NCBI GenBank assembly: GCA_002293145.1
Contig: DBCO01000010.1
Location: forward strand, 200,754 to 264,753
Source of the DNA: Akkermansiaceae bacterium UBA956
GTDB taxonomy: Bacteria > Verrucomicrobiota > Verrucomicrobiia > Verrucomicrobiales > Akkermansiaceae
DNA: 64,000 nucleotides
Direction of reading: 5' to 3'
Within the stretch, counting starts at the first letter, position 1, and each line of letters starts with the position of its first letter. This document shows positions 34,393 through 43,164 of the stretch, piece after piece. The notes under the pieces were generated by a model that worked only from the letters and a program-made list of their open reading frames with translations, was not told the origin of the DNA and did not search any database. The position numbers and the translations under genes are program-made.

Positions 34393-35715
34393 ATGGAAGC
34401 ACATTTCGATTGGCAAAAAGCCTCTCCTCCGCAAGGGCGAGAGTCGTTTCTGCCGCCGCCTGACCGTGTCGGTTGGTGGCTCGTGGTGTCGCTGCTCACC
34501 GCTATCATCCTGCACATCATCCTCTTCTTTGCCCTTGGCCATATCAAAATGGGTTTCGGCTGGACGAGTACGGAAGAAGTTTACACAGAGCCCGTGATCG
34601 TTCGCCCCGTTGAGGAAGAATTTCCGCTGCCGGAATCAGTCGTCGAACCAGATATCGAGCCTCCCAAGCCCCTGGCAGGCAAGCTCGTCGATGAACTCGA
34701 TGTGCTGCCGATGATCGAAGATCCTGAGCTGGAAATGAGGCCTGACGTGAGCGAGGCTGCTTATGACATCGATATCAAGTTGGAGTCTCCCGCGCTTTCT
34801 GGTGATCCTGCTGGAGATGTTGCAGATCTCGCCACCGCCGCCGAAATTTCCGCTGAGGATTTGGAGACGCTCGGCAAAACTGAGAGCTTCACGCCGACAG
34901 CGGCAGAAGGGCAAATGATCGTTGATCCAGGATCAGATCTCGCGAAAATCGACAATCTTGATAATTTCATGCGCGATCTGATTAAGAAAGGCAGCAACGG
35001 TATTGCCGACAATGGCAGGCTCGACGGCACATCCACACTCGATGAAATGGCAGGCCTTCCACTGAATGTCCTTGTCAACAGCAAAACTCTGTTGCCCGGT
35101 GATTTGCTATTTGAGTTCAACAACTCCAATTTACGCGATAGCTCTAAAGTGGGTATCCAAAAAATCGCTTACGTGATGGACATTAATCCCAACTTGCATT
35201 GCTGGATCGATGGCCACACCGATCTCATCGGCGGCGATGCTCCCAACTACGAGCTTTCACTTCGCCGTGCTCAATCCGTGAAGTCCCATCTGGTGAATAT
35301 GGGGCTTGATCCCAATAAAATCCACACCCGTGGCATCGGCAGAAATGAGCCCATCGTGCTTCAAGGTAATCAAGATGAGCAATCGATCAACCGCCGGGTC
35401 GAGATCCGCATGCGTAAGTCACCGCCGCCACCTAGTCCAGCCTTCAAGCCCAGCTCATCCGCCATGGCTCCCCCGAAAGCGATGCCAGTATCAGACGAAC
35501 CCAGTGCGGACCCCGCGCCTCGCAAGGCCATTCTCGTTAAGCCGCAGCGCGCTTTACCCGTGGAAGAAGAACTTCCACCAGTACCCGTAGCCCGTCCCGC
35601 GATGGAGGATCCGCCCGCACCGCGTGCGGGTGCCTTGCCGGAAGAAACGGACCCGCCCGCAGCCCGCATCGTCGAAGAAGTACCGCCTTTGCGTGCCGAA
35701 GCCGTAGAGGAATGA
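34393..35715 (+). CDS. inner-membrane anchored OmpA-domain protein
   Basis: A protein of 440 residues from the ATG at 34393. One membrane segment at residues 28-49 (WWLVVSLLTAIILHIILFFA) anchors it in the inner membrane, like TonB or TolR. An acidic, proline-rich spacer follows, then an OmpA/MotB-type peptidoglycan-binding domain at about residues 234-340, with LLFEFNNSNL, WIDGHTDLIGG, LSLRRAQSVKSHLVNMG and RGIGRNEP. The last hundred residues are a proline- and alanine-rich tail. The build suggests an envelope-spanning protein tied to the cell wall. No motor or Tol-Pal genes are nearby, so its role is open. Confidence 0.85.
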   Translation: MEAHFDWQKASPPQGRESFLPPPDRVGWWLVVSLLTAIILHIILFFALGHIKMGFGWTSTEEVYTEPVIVRPVEEEFPLPESVVEPDIEPPKPLAGKLVDELDVLPMIEDPELEMRPDVSEAAYDIDIKLESPALSGDPAGDVADLATAAEISAEDLETLGKTESFTPTAAEGQMIVDPGSDLAKIDNLDNFMRDLIKKGSNGIADNGRLDGTSTLDEMAGLPLNVLVNSKTLLPGDLLFEFNNSNLRDSSKVGIQKIAYVMDINPNLHCWIDGHTDLIGGDAPNYELSLRRAQSVKSHLVNMGLDPNKIHTRGIGRNEPIVLQGNQDEQSINRRVEIRMRKSPPPPSPAFKPSSSAMAPPKAMPVSDEPSADPAPRKAILVKPQRALPVEEELPPVPVARPAMEDPPAPRAGALPEETDPPAARIVEEVPPLRAEAVEE

Positions 35716-35732
35716 AAAAACGTCATTTCTCG

Positions 35733-35761
35733 TTGACATGATCGCTGCAGTTTTGTAGTAT
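35733..35761 (+). promoter_or_regulatory. sigma70 promoter of the small lipoprotein gene
   Basis: A perfect TTGACA at 35733-35738 is followed by a 17-base spacer and TAGTAT at 35756-35761, one base off the -10 consensus. Transcription would begin about 40 bases before the lipoprotein ATG, and an AAGGAG stretch (about 35777-35782) lies near the start of the transcript. Confidence 0.7.
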
Positions 35762-35809
35762 GGCTTCGTTCTCGAAGGAGAAATAACACACAAAGCAAAA
35801 TACATTACC

Positions 35810-36079
35810 ATGAAACTGATCACCATCATCGCCGCTGTAGCCCTTCCATTCATTGCCGTTTCCTGCAAAGAAACCAAAGATGCAGCCCCTACTGCTGCCG
35901 AACCAGCCAAAGAAGCTGCTGCCACCACAACAGAGGCCGTTGAAACAGCCGCTGCCGAGACTACCCCTGCTGTTGAGGCCGGTACTGATACAGACGCTGC
36001 TGCTGCAGAAGCGAAGGCTAAAGAAGCTGCCGCTGCCGGCGCAGTGCAAGAAGCAGTAACTCCACCAGTAGGTCAATAA
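35810..36079 (+). CDS. small alanine/glutamate-rich lipoprotein
   Basis: An 89-residue protein with a clear lipoprotein signal (acceptor Cys19 in FIAVSC). The mature part is almost only Ala, Glu, Thr and Lys with some Pro (KEAAATTTEAVETAAAE), a low-complexity and likely extended or helical chain. A strong promoter lies before it and a terminator after it, so it is an independent and probably highly expressed unit. It could be a structural envelope lipoprotein comparable in role to small lipoproteins of enterobacteria, but there is no sequence evidence for that. Confidence 0.85.
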   Translation: MKLITIIAAVALPFIAVSCKETKDAAPTAAEPAKEAAATTTEAVETAAAETTPAVEAGTDTDAAAAEAKAKEAAAAGAVQEAVTPPVGQ

Positions 36080-36140
36080 GTCTGCCGCTTGCGTAGCATC
36101 TCATGCCCTTGGTGCGACGATCGCTATACACTCTCTTTTC

Positions 36141-36177
36141 AGCCGCATTCATTAATTCATGAATGCGGCTTTCTCTT
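36141..36177 (+). terminator. rho-independent terminator after the lipoprotein gene
   Basis: A 12-bp perfect stem (AGCCGCATTCAT at 36141-36152, complement at 36159-36170, loop TAATTC) is followed by TTCTCTTT. It lies about 60 bases after the lipoprotein stop and 34 bases before the panB ATG. Confidence 0.8.
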
Positions 36178-36210
36178 TCCACCTTGTTTTCAGCCTGTTC
36201 ACCATTTCTC

Positions 36211-36984
36211 ATGAATTCTTTCGCCAAAGCCCAGGCTCTCCGTGCGTCCAAAGGTCATCGCCGCATCAGCGCCTTAACGGCCTATGATTATCCGAGTGCA
36301 CGCCTGCTCGATGAGGCAGGCATTGACCTGCTTCTCGTCGGCGACTCCTTGGGCATGGTCGTTCTCGGATTTCCCGATACCACCCATGTTACACTTGAGC
36401 ATATGTTGCACCACACTGCCGCCGTTGCCCGCGCGCAACCCCGCGCCCTTGTGCTTGGTGATATGCCAATCCACACCTACAATACCCCTGCGCAAGCTAT
36501 CGCCTCCGCGCAGGCTCTCATCAAGGCTGGGGCAGATGCCGTCAAGCTTGAGGGAGGCTCCGAGCATGCCGCCACCATCCGCGCGATCACCACCGCAGGC
36601 ATACCTGTGATCGGCCACATTGGCATGCTCCCGCAGCATGTCATTGAAGAAGGCGGCTATCACAAAAAAGGCAAAACACCAGCTGCGCTCCAGCAATTGC
36701 TCATTGATGCCGAAGCACTCACCGAGGCCGGTGTCTGCGCGATCGTAATGGAATCGATCATCCCGAGTAGTGCCACGGCAATCACAAAATCCGTGCCAGT
36801 TCCGACCATCGGCATCGGCTGTGGCGAAACAACTTGTGACGGTGAAGTTGCCGTCATCACGGACCTCCTCGGCTCCTACCCATGGTTCGTGCCGCCATTC
36901 GCTAAGCCAGAAGCACAGCTAGCCCCGCAAATCATTGCTGCAGCTCGCGCCTATCATCATCGCGTCATTACCACGAAAATGTAA
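36211..36984 (+). CDS. panB: 3-methyl-2-oxobutanoate hydroxymethyltransferase
   Basis: A 257-residue TIM-barrel enzyme for the first step of pantothenate synthesis (2-oxoisovalerate to ketopantoate with methylene-tetrahydrofolate). Magnesium-binding segments VGDSLGMV and GDMPIHTYN are present, as are AVKLEGG, IPVIGHIGMLPQ, the catalytic-base region VMESIIPS and TIGIGCG. The ATG at 36211 matches the family start; an upstream in-frame ATG at 36163 falls inside the terminator stem. panC and panD are not in the window. Confidence 0.95.
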   Translation: MNSFAKAQALRASKGHRRISALTAYDYPSARLLDEAGIDLLLVGDSLGMVVLGFPDTTHVTLEHMLHHTAAVARAQPRALVLGDMPIHTYNTPAQAIASAQALIKAGADAVKLEGGSEHAATIRAITTAGIPVIGHIGMLPQHVIEEGGYHKKGKTPAALQQLLIDAEALTEAGVCAIVMESIIPSSATAITKSVPVPTIGIGCGETTCDGEVAVITDLLGSYPWFVPPFAKPEAQLAPQIIAAARAYHHRVITTKM

Positions 36985-37005
36985 CAGCTGCGAACGCCAG
37001 TCCGC

Positions 37006-37851
37006 TCATTTTCTCGTAGCGAATGCCTCACCATGGAGCCATTTTTTCACCATCACCTCACTCGCTGTTAGATTGCCCAACACACGGTAGTTCGATCGCT
37101 CTAACACATGCGCTTCGGCGGTGGCTTCCTCTACGACACACCATGGACGCGAACCCGAAGAATGGATGAAGGTGTAGGATTGATCCTTCACCACTAAAAA
37201 TCCCACGTGTGTATCGAGGCCGACGATGTAGATACCTGTCTCACTGCGCTCCGTCTCAATCCGAAAAGTCTTGTAAGGCACACCCACTCGCAAACGCAAT
37301 GCATCCTGCGGCAAAAAACTAAGTAGGATGTTTTGCGAAGCTTGTTGCGCAAGCTGCGCACGCTTGACGCGGAATCCCGCCGCCTCCATCACCGTTGTTA
37401 CAAAGTATCCGCAAGCGATTTTCCCCTCGCCCGGCGTTTTTGCCGTGCCATTAAAATCCCAAGGAGTGCCTAGCCAGCAACGCATCAACTCCGGTAGCGA
37501 GTGCTCTAACAAACTCCGTGCCTCGACCAACACCCGCGCTTTATCTGCCTCAGATGTCGCAGCTCGATGCTCGCGTGCGTAGTGCAAACGCCAACGCTCC
37601 ATGTCCTTGCGCAAAAGATCCCAACGCTCGATGTCTGGCACCACTGCCGATTGATCAGACGATTGCAGACCGTAGCGGTGCAAAAATAAAGCCCACTCAC
37701 CACGCTGCGAGTATCCATAAATACCCAAGCCTATCAAAAATAGCGCAAGCACACTCCAAAGACCCCGACGCCAAGTCAAAAATATCATCCAAGTGCGCTC
37801 TGGCACTTTACTTATCGGTTTCTGCTTCGCCGCCTGTGGGGTTTTTGCCAA
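37006..37851 (-). CDS. membrane-anchored NlpC/P60-like protein
   Basis: A 281-residue protein with one N-terminal membrane segment (about residues 29-48, LWSVLALFLIGLGIYGY) and an outside-facing domain. WLGTPWDFNGTAKTPG followed by IACGYFVTTVMEAAGF, and later IYIVGLDTHVGFLVV, supply a Cys-His pair in the order used by papain-like NlpC/P60 cell-wall peptidases. The final part (FIHSSG) fits this fold as well. It may cleave or bind peptidoglycan stems. It is convergent with panB, and the small gene to its right lies on the same strand. Confidence 0.65.
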   Translation of the reverse strand: MAKTPQAAKQKPISKVPERTWMIFLTWRRGLWSVLALFLIGLGIYGYSQRGEWALFLHRYGLQSSDQSAVVPDIERWDLLRKDMERWRLHYAREHRAATSEADKARVLVEARSLLEHSLPELMRCWLGTPWDFNGTAKTPGEGKIACGYFVTTVMEAAGFRVKRAQLAQQASQNILLSFLPQDALRLRVGVPYKTFRIETERSETGIYIVGLDTHVGFLVVKDQSYTFIHSSGSRPWCVVEEATAEAHVLERSNYRVLGNLTASEVMVKKWLHGEAFATRK

Positions 37852-37869
37852 AATAGTATACTTCTGCTA

Positions 37870-38169
37870 TCACAAGAGTTGATACTCGCCGTCTTCATCG
37901 ATACCAATCCAACCAATGTGGTCAAACGCACGATAAATCGCTGGCAACACATCTTCAGAGTCATCTTCGCAATGCTCAATCGTTGCTGAGCTCGTGAGCC
38001 CGTGAGTTACCTCAATGCTGATCACCGTCTCACATCCATCCAGTCTAATCCAATCGCCCCAATTTTTATGATCATGCTTTATTTCAAGCTTCTGCGCGCG
38101 AAGTGCTGCGAGCACACTTCGCAATGTATTAGGGTTGGAAGAGTCAGATACAGAAACAGTAATATCCAT
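37870..38169 (-). CDS. hypothetical protein, small acidic
   Basis: About 99 residues from the ATG at 38169; an upstream in-frame ATG at 38214 adds fifteen residues. It is soluble, with the pattern MDITVSVSDSSNPN, then KLEIKHDHKNWGDWIRLDG and an acidic C-terminal half (HCEDDSEDVLPAIYRAFDHI). The length and alternating strands and helices suggest a compact alpha/beta domain. I do not recognise the family. It lies between the NlpC/P60-like gene and the MATE exporter, all on the minus strand with short gaps. Confidence 0.7.
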   Translation of the reverse strand: MDITVSVSDSSNPNTLRSVLAALRAQKLEIKHDHKNWGDWIRLDGCETVISIEVTHGLTSSATIEHCEDDSEDVLPAIYRAFDHIGWIGIDEDGEYQLL

Positions 38170-38226
38170 CGCCGCCACTGTAAAAGAAAACCCACTCATC
38201 CGCCAAGCATACAATCAAAAAAAATA

Positions 38227-39582
38227 CTAAAGGCCTGCATCCACTGCGATAGCCAGTTCTTGCTTGCGCAAGCGATGCAGCAAACGTGGTGCTAAGGTCA
38301 CACACGCAATGAATAAGCCCGTCGCTAGCCCCCACCAGACACCTCGTGCTGCCATCGGACCATGCCAACTCAGCCACGCTGCTACCGGCAAGCCGACTAG
38401 CCAATAAGCCACAAAACCCATCAAGGCGGGCACTCTTGTGTCGTGCAGTCCTCGCAACATCGATGATGATGCCACTTGCAGGCTATCAAACATCTGAAAT
38501 ACGCCCACGATGCTTAAGAGCCCGGCGGTCGCCTGGATCACGGCGAGATCCGTTGTAAACTGCCGCGCCCAAAACACCCCGCCCACCAAAAAGAACAAGG
38601 CATTCAGCGCCCCAAACCCACCCGCTAATAGCCAGCCAGAATACACCACTCCGCGCAATCGAGCTGTTTCCCCTGATCCCGTCACGGCACCGGTCCGCAC
38701 TGTTAGCGCCATCGATAAACCTAACGGAACCATGAATGCGGTGCCAGCACAAGTCATTGCGATTTGATGTGCTGCCATTGATACCTCACCAAACCTCCCC
38801 ATCATTAAGCCTGCCGCCGAGAATGCAGCCACCTCACACAACATCTGAAAACTCGCTGGCACACCGATGCGTGCATGCGCCAACAGCTCCCCACGCGTAG
38901 GTTTGCGGAACCAGGTAAAAGGAACCCAGTCTTGCAACTCGCGATCTTTTTCTAACCAAAATAAAATCGCCAAAAACATCAAAATACGCGACACCAAAGT
39001 CGCCCAAGCCGCACCCATCATTCCCATTTCTGGCGCCCCCCATTTGCCATAAATCAGCACCCAATTCAGCCACACATTGAACGCTACTCCGGCCAAGAAA
39101 ATCCAAAAGGGCGGCCATGGGCGATCGAGCGCATCAGCATGATTTTTCAGCGCAATCGATGCCAAGCCTGGCACAATCGAACACATCAAGACCAGCAAAT
39201 AGGGACGCGACAAAGCCACCACCGCTGCAGGCTGGCCGAGTCGATCAAGGAAAGGCAATGAAACGAGACCGATTAGCAAAAAACATGCGGCTGTGCCTAA
39301 CGAAATGTATAAGCCATTGCGACAACTCCCGCGTGCTTGTTGGGCATCACCCGCGCCCCGTGCATTTGATGTCAGAACCGAGACACAGGTCAGCACGCCA
39401 ATGCCAAACACAAACGGAATCCAAAAAATTGAATTCACAAAAGTCAGTGATGCCAACTCCGTTACACCCAATTTTCCGACCATCACCGAGTCAGCTACAC
39501 CCAGCAGCATTTGACTGACCTGCCCGATGATCAAGGGCAGCGCGAGGCGCAAAGTCAGTTTGGATTCATGCAGTAGGGACAT
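38227..39582 (-). CDS. MATE family multidrug/toxin exporter
   Basis: An inner-membrane protein of 451 residues with twelve predicted membrane segments in two homologous halves. LALPLIIGQVSQMLLGVADSVMVG at the N-terminus is the standard MATE start (split here: LALPLIIGQVSQ, then MLLGVADSVMVGKLG). GVPASFQMLCEVAAFSAAGLMM begins the second half. Such proteins export cationic drugs or metabolites using a sodium or proton gradient, as NorM does. The gene is the first of a three-gene minus-strand cluster, divergent from the PVC haem protein. The substrate cannot be read from the sequence. Confidence 0.92.
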   Translation of the reverse strand: MSLLHESKLTLRLALPLIIGQVSQMLLGVADSVMVGKLGVTELASLTFVNSIFWIPFVFGIGVLTCVSVLTSNARGAGDAQQARGSCRNGLYISLGTAACFLLIGLVSLPFLDRLGQPAAVVALSRPYLLVLMCSIVPGLASIALKNHADALDRPWPPFWIFLAGVAFNVWLNWVLIYGKWGAPEMGMMGAAWATLVSRILMFLAILFWLEKDRELQDWVPFTWFRKPTRGELLAHARIGVPASFQMLCEVAAFSAAGLMMGRFGEVSMAAHQIAMTCAGTAFMVPLGLSMALTVRTGAVTGSGETARLRGVVYSGWLLAGGFGALNALFFLVGGVFWARQFTTDLAVIQATAGLLSIVGVFQMFDSLQVASSSMLRGLHDTRVPALMGFVAYWLVGLPVAAWLSWHGPMAARGVWWGLATGLFIACVTLAPRLLHRLRKQELAIAVDAGL

Positions 39583-39735
39583 AAAATGGTCCGCAGCCTA
39601 GCCGTGGCAGCGCTGCTTTGTCAAACATTCCCTTCTTACTGAATCGCCCCATTTTCCTCGACACACTCCCTGCACCAGAAGCTACCATGTCATCATTCTT
39701 TCTTTCCGAATGAAAAATCACCACCATTCTTGCGT

Positions 39736-42315
39736 ATGAAAACCATCGCTATGAACCCAAAGAAATCCATCGCTCTGTGCCTCGTCAGTTGCGCCACCAT
39801 GCAAGCCGTGCCACCCGCCCTTGATTTCACCCCACAAAAACAAGTGCCCTACCTTTCGCCCGAGGAATTTCTCAAAACTGTAGAACTTCCTGAGGGCTAT
39901 TCGCTTGAACTCGTTCTCAGCGAACCGCAAATCAAAGAGCCCGTCGCCATCGCCTTTGATCCGAATGGCGCGATGTATGTGGCCGAAATGCGTACCTACA
40001 TGCAAGACATCGATGGCACCGATGAAATCACGCCGCGTAGTGTCGTCAGTAAGCATGTTAGCAGCAAAGGCGATGGCAATTTCGACATGCATACGGTCTA
40101 TCTCGACAATGTTTTGTTGCCGCGCATGATTCAACCGCTCGATGATCGAATTTTGTTAGGCATCACCAATACGCTCGATCTCACCATTCATCGCGATGCC
40201 AATAACGACGGCAAAGCTGATGAAAGCAAACTTTGGTTCAAAGGTGGCCCCCGCGGTGGCAACATGGAGCATCAACCTAGCGGACTTGTTTGGGGCTTGG
40301 ACAACTGGATTTACACCACCTACAATTCCTTCCGCCTACGCTGGAATGGAGAAAATGGCACGCCTCTGCAAGAGCCCACGCCGGGCAATGGCGGCCAATG
40401 GGGACTCGCCCAAGACGACTACGGTAAAATGTGGTGGAGCAATGCTGGTGGCGAAAAAGGCCTGTGGAATTTCCAGACGCCGATCATCTACGGCGCGATC
40501 AATGTGCCCTCGGGAAAAGAAAAGGACTTTGATGTGACTTCGCCGCTCGTAGGTGCGCGCGACTTCCAAGGCGGCCCGCCGAAGTCCCGTCCTGATGGCA
40601 CGCTCAATCACTTCACTGGTTGCGCTGGACAAACCGTGTTCCGTGGCGATCGCTTGCCCGCAGAACTTATTGGCAATGTGTTTCTCCCCGAGCCCGTCGG
40701 TCGCTTGATCCGCCGCTCGGTTGTAAGTGATGTGGATGGCATCACCCAGCTCAGCAATCCACATCCGCAATCGGAATTCATCCGCTCGTCCGATCTCTGT
40801 TTTCGCCCACTCAACATGACTACTGGCCCCGATGGCTGCCTCTACATCGTCGATATGTATCGCGGCATCATCCAAGAAGGCAACTGGGTGCGCGAGGGCT
40901 CCTACCTGCGCAAAGTGGTCGAGCAATACGGATTTCAAAACAACGTCGGTCGCGGTCGTGTCTGGCGTATAGTGCATAAGGATTTCAAGCCCGGTCCCCA
41001 GCCCAAAATGTTAGAAGAAACACCAGCGCAACTGGTCAAGTATCTTGAGCATCCGAACGGCTGGTGGCGTGATACCGCACAGCGATTGTTGATCATCAAA
41101 AATGACAAAAGTGTCGCGCACGAACTTGTCAGCATGTTCCAATCGAACAAAAATCAACTCGCTCGCATTCATGCTCTGTGGACACTTGAAGGCATGGGCG
41201 CTCTTAGTGCCGATCTCGCTCGCCAAGGCATGAAAGATGCTGATCCACAAATCCGCGTGCAGTCGATTCGCGCCGCCGAGACATTGCTCAAGGCCGGCGA
41301 TCAATCTTTCATCGCCGACATACAAGCCGCCTCTGCTGATGAAAACGTCCACGTCAAACTGCAAAGCGTGCTCACCAGCAAGCTACATAAATTTCCGAAT
41401 TGGAAAGAAAATGCCACGCAGATAATCATGCATTCTACCTCGAACGGTCTCAAAGAAATCGGCTCCGCGCTGCTTGCCACTGGCCCTACCATTTCCCAAA
41501 ATTTCACGCCCCAGCAACGCAAGCAATTGGGCGACGGCATGAAATACTACCAAGAGGTCTGCTTCGCTTGCCACGGTCCCGATGGTCAAGGCACTCCCAT
41601 TCCAGGCAGCAAAGGGCGTACCCTGGCCCCACCGCTGGCAGGCTCGAAAACCGTGCGCCAAGGTGATGCCATGCTGCGCGTATTGATCAATGGTCTCGAA
41701 GGTCCGATCGAAGGGAAAACCTATGAGTCGCAAATGATTCCACAAAACACCAACAGCGACCAATGGCTCGCCGACATCACCAGCTACGTGCGCAATGCCT
41801 TTGGCAACAGCGGCGAAATCATCGATGCCAAGCAAGTGAAAGCCCTGCGTAAGGAAATCGGCAGTCGCACCAAACCATGGACCATCGAAGAACTCCGCGC
41901 GATGTCGCCGCAGCCTATCGCTGAGAACAAATCCTGGAAATTTACCAGCAGCCATAATCCCGAAAAACTGGCGCTCATGATCGATAACAATCCCGCCACG
42001 CGTTGGGACACCAAGATCCAACAAGCACCCGGCATGTGGTTGCAAATCGATCTCCCAGCTCCAACCGCTTTAGTCGGGATCGAACTCGAATGCGCAGCAT
42101 CTGCGAACGACTCCCCAACTCACTTTGAAGCGCAATCCAGCAGCGATGGCAAAACTTGGAAATCCATTGCCAAAGGCCAAGGCACGCCCGGCTTTACCAG
42201 CATCAATTTTCCTCCCGTCACCAGCCAACATTTGCGCATCCTCCAAAAAGGCACCAAGCCTGGTAAATACTGGAGCATTCACGAACTCAACTTACTCGCT
42301 CCTGCGAAGAAATAA
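39736..42315 (+). CDS. PVC-type dehydrogenase with CxxCH haem domain
   Basis: A large exported protein of about 859 residues. After a signal peptide comes a beta-propeller dehydrogenase domain (EGYSLELVLSEPQIKEPVAIAF; GPDGCLYIVDMYRGIIQEG) of the type restricted mostly to Planctomycetes and Verrucomicrobia. A HEAT-like helical section follows at roughly residues 430-580, then a cytochrome c domain with CFACHG (Cys609 to His613), and finally a discoidin-like F5/8 type C domain (NNPATRWDTKIQQ; LRILQK). It probably oxidises sugars or alcohols in the periplasm and binds carbohydrate. It stands alone between two divergent or convergent neighbours. Confidence 0.9.
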   Translation: MKTIAMNPKKSIALCLVSCATMQAVPPALDFTPQKQVPYLSPEEFLKTVELPEGYSLELVLSEPQIKEPVAIAFDPNGAMYVAEMRTYMQDIDGTDEITPRSVVSKHVSSKGDGNFDMHTVYLDNVLLPRMIQPLDDRILLGITNTLDLTIHRDANNDGKADESKLWFKGGPRGGNMEHQPSGLVWGLDNWIYTTYNSFRLRWNGENGTPLQEPTPGNGGQWGLAQDDYGKMWWSNAGGEKGLWNFQTPIIYGAINVPSGKEKDFDVTSPLVGARDFQGGPPKSRPDGTLNHFTGCAGQTVFRGDRLPAELIGNVFLPEPVGRLIRRSVVSDVDGITQLSNPHPQSEFIRSSDLCFRPLNMTTGPDGCLYIVDMYRGIIQEGNWVREGSYLRKVVEQYGFQNNVGRGRVWRIVHKDFKPGPQPKMLEETPAQLVKYLEHPNGWWRDTAQRLLIIKNDKSVAHELVSMFQSNKNQLARIHALWTLEGMGALSADLARQGMKDADPQIRVQSIRAAETLLKAGDQSFIADIQAASADENVHVKLQSVLTSKLHKFPNWKENATQIIMHSTSNGLKEIGSALLATGPTISQNFTPQQRKQLGDGMKYYQEVCFACHGPDGQGTPIPGSKGRTLAPPLAGSKTVRQGDAMLRVLINGLEGPIEGKTYESQMIPQNTNSDQWLADITSYVRNAFGNSGEIIDAKQVKALRKEIGSRTKPWTIEELRAMSPQPIAENKSWKFTSSHNPEKLALMIDNNPATRWDTKIQQAPGMWLQIDLPAPTALVGIELECAASANDSPTHFEAQSSSDGKTWKSIAKGQGTPGFTSINFPPVTSQHLRILQKGTKPGKYWSIHELNLLAPAKK

Positions 42316-42452
42316 GTCATGCAAAAAAAGTGCGCGGATTAACCCTAAACACAAGTTTTTACTTGCGGGCAAATCTTCTTAGATTTCTAGATTCTAATGA
42401 CCCAATTGCTACACATGATAACGAACGGTGATTCGATTGCACAAGCTCACGA

Positions 42453-42476
42453 AGAGCGGACTGAAGTCCGCGCTCC
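42453..42476. repeat. short palindromic REP-like element
   Basis: GCGGACT at 42456-42462 and AGTCCGC at 42465-42471 are inverted around a two-base centre. The element sits in the 172-base gap between two convergent genes. It resembles the short GGACT-core palindromes often scattered in verrucomicrobial intergenic DNA. Confidence 0.5.
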
Positions 42477-42487
42477 GTCAAAGCTTA

Positions 42488-43144
42488 TTACGGGGTAGGT
42501 TCGGGCTCGACGAATTCATCGACGGCGCGGAAGTCCACGGCTTTGCTCTGCGGGTTGACGAAGAAGAAAACATACGAGCGAATTTGTTTTTCGACGGGCC
42601 AGCGGCTGCTGCTCAGTGGGCGATCGCCGCCAGCTTCGCGGACACCGAAGCCGACTTCATAGTAACCTTCCGCTTTCGCGCCGGCAGGTCGTAGGGCTTT
42701 GCCTTGGCCGGGTGGCAAAATGAAGGTGGCTTTGCCGACGAAGCCGAGCACAGTTTTATCGCTGTGATTGTAAAAATACACATCGCCTGGGCGGAAGGAG
42801 GCATCTTTTGCGGGGATGACGGTGTGGATGTAGCCGCCTTTCGGGTTGGGCAACAGTAGGATCACAAAGTCGTTGCCATTTTCGGGCAGGATGATTTTGC
42901 AGAGTTCGAGATTTTTCTCAACGGTGTTTAAGGTGAGGGCGCGGGCCGCGACCTTGACCGGCGCGGAGAGGTTATTCGTGGGTAGGGCAAAGGGCGCGCT
43001 TTTGGTTTCTGCAGTGATGAGATTGACTTGACCGATGACGGCGGGTGCGCGCTCGGCTACGAATCGCAGCGAGATGTTTCCTTTTTCCTGGGCAGTGGCG
43101 GCGATGGTGCCAAGGCAGAACAAGGTAAGTAGATAACGGAGCAT
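42488..43144 (-). CDS. secreted hypothetical protein
   Basis: A 218-residue protein with a short signal peptide (cleavage near residue 19, AATAQEKG). The mature part is beta-rich, with FVAERAPAVIGQVNLI, DFVILLLPNPKGGYIHTVIP and GDVYFYNHSDKTVLGFVGKA. I recall similar unnamed proteins only from Verrucomicrobia. It lies 20 bases after the end of the Verru_Chthon cassette protein A gene on the same strand, so the two are probably co-transcribed, which suggests a joint role at the cell surface. Confidence 0.75.
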   Translation of the reverse strand: MLRYLLTLFCLGTIAATAQEKGNISLRFVAERAPAVIGQVNLITAETKSAPFALPTNNLSAPVKVAARALTLNTVEKNLELCKIILPENGNDFVILLLPNPKGGYIHTVIPAKDASFRPGDVYFYNHSDKTVLGFVGKATFILPPGQGKALRPAGAKAEGYYEVGFGVREAGGDRPLSSSRWPVEKQIRSYVFFFVNPQSKAVDFRAVDEFVEPEPTP

Positions 43145-43164
43145 GAGATGGAGTCGATTTTTAG

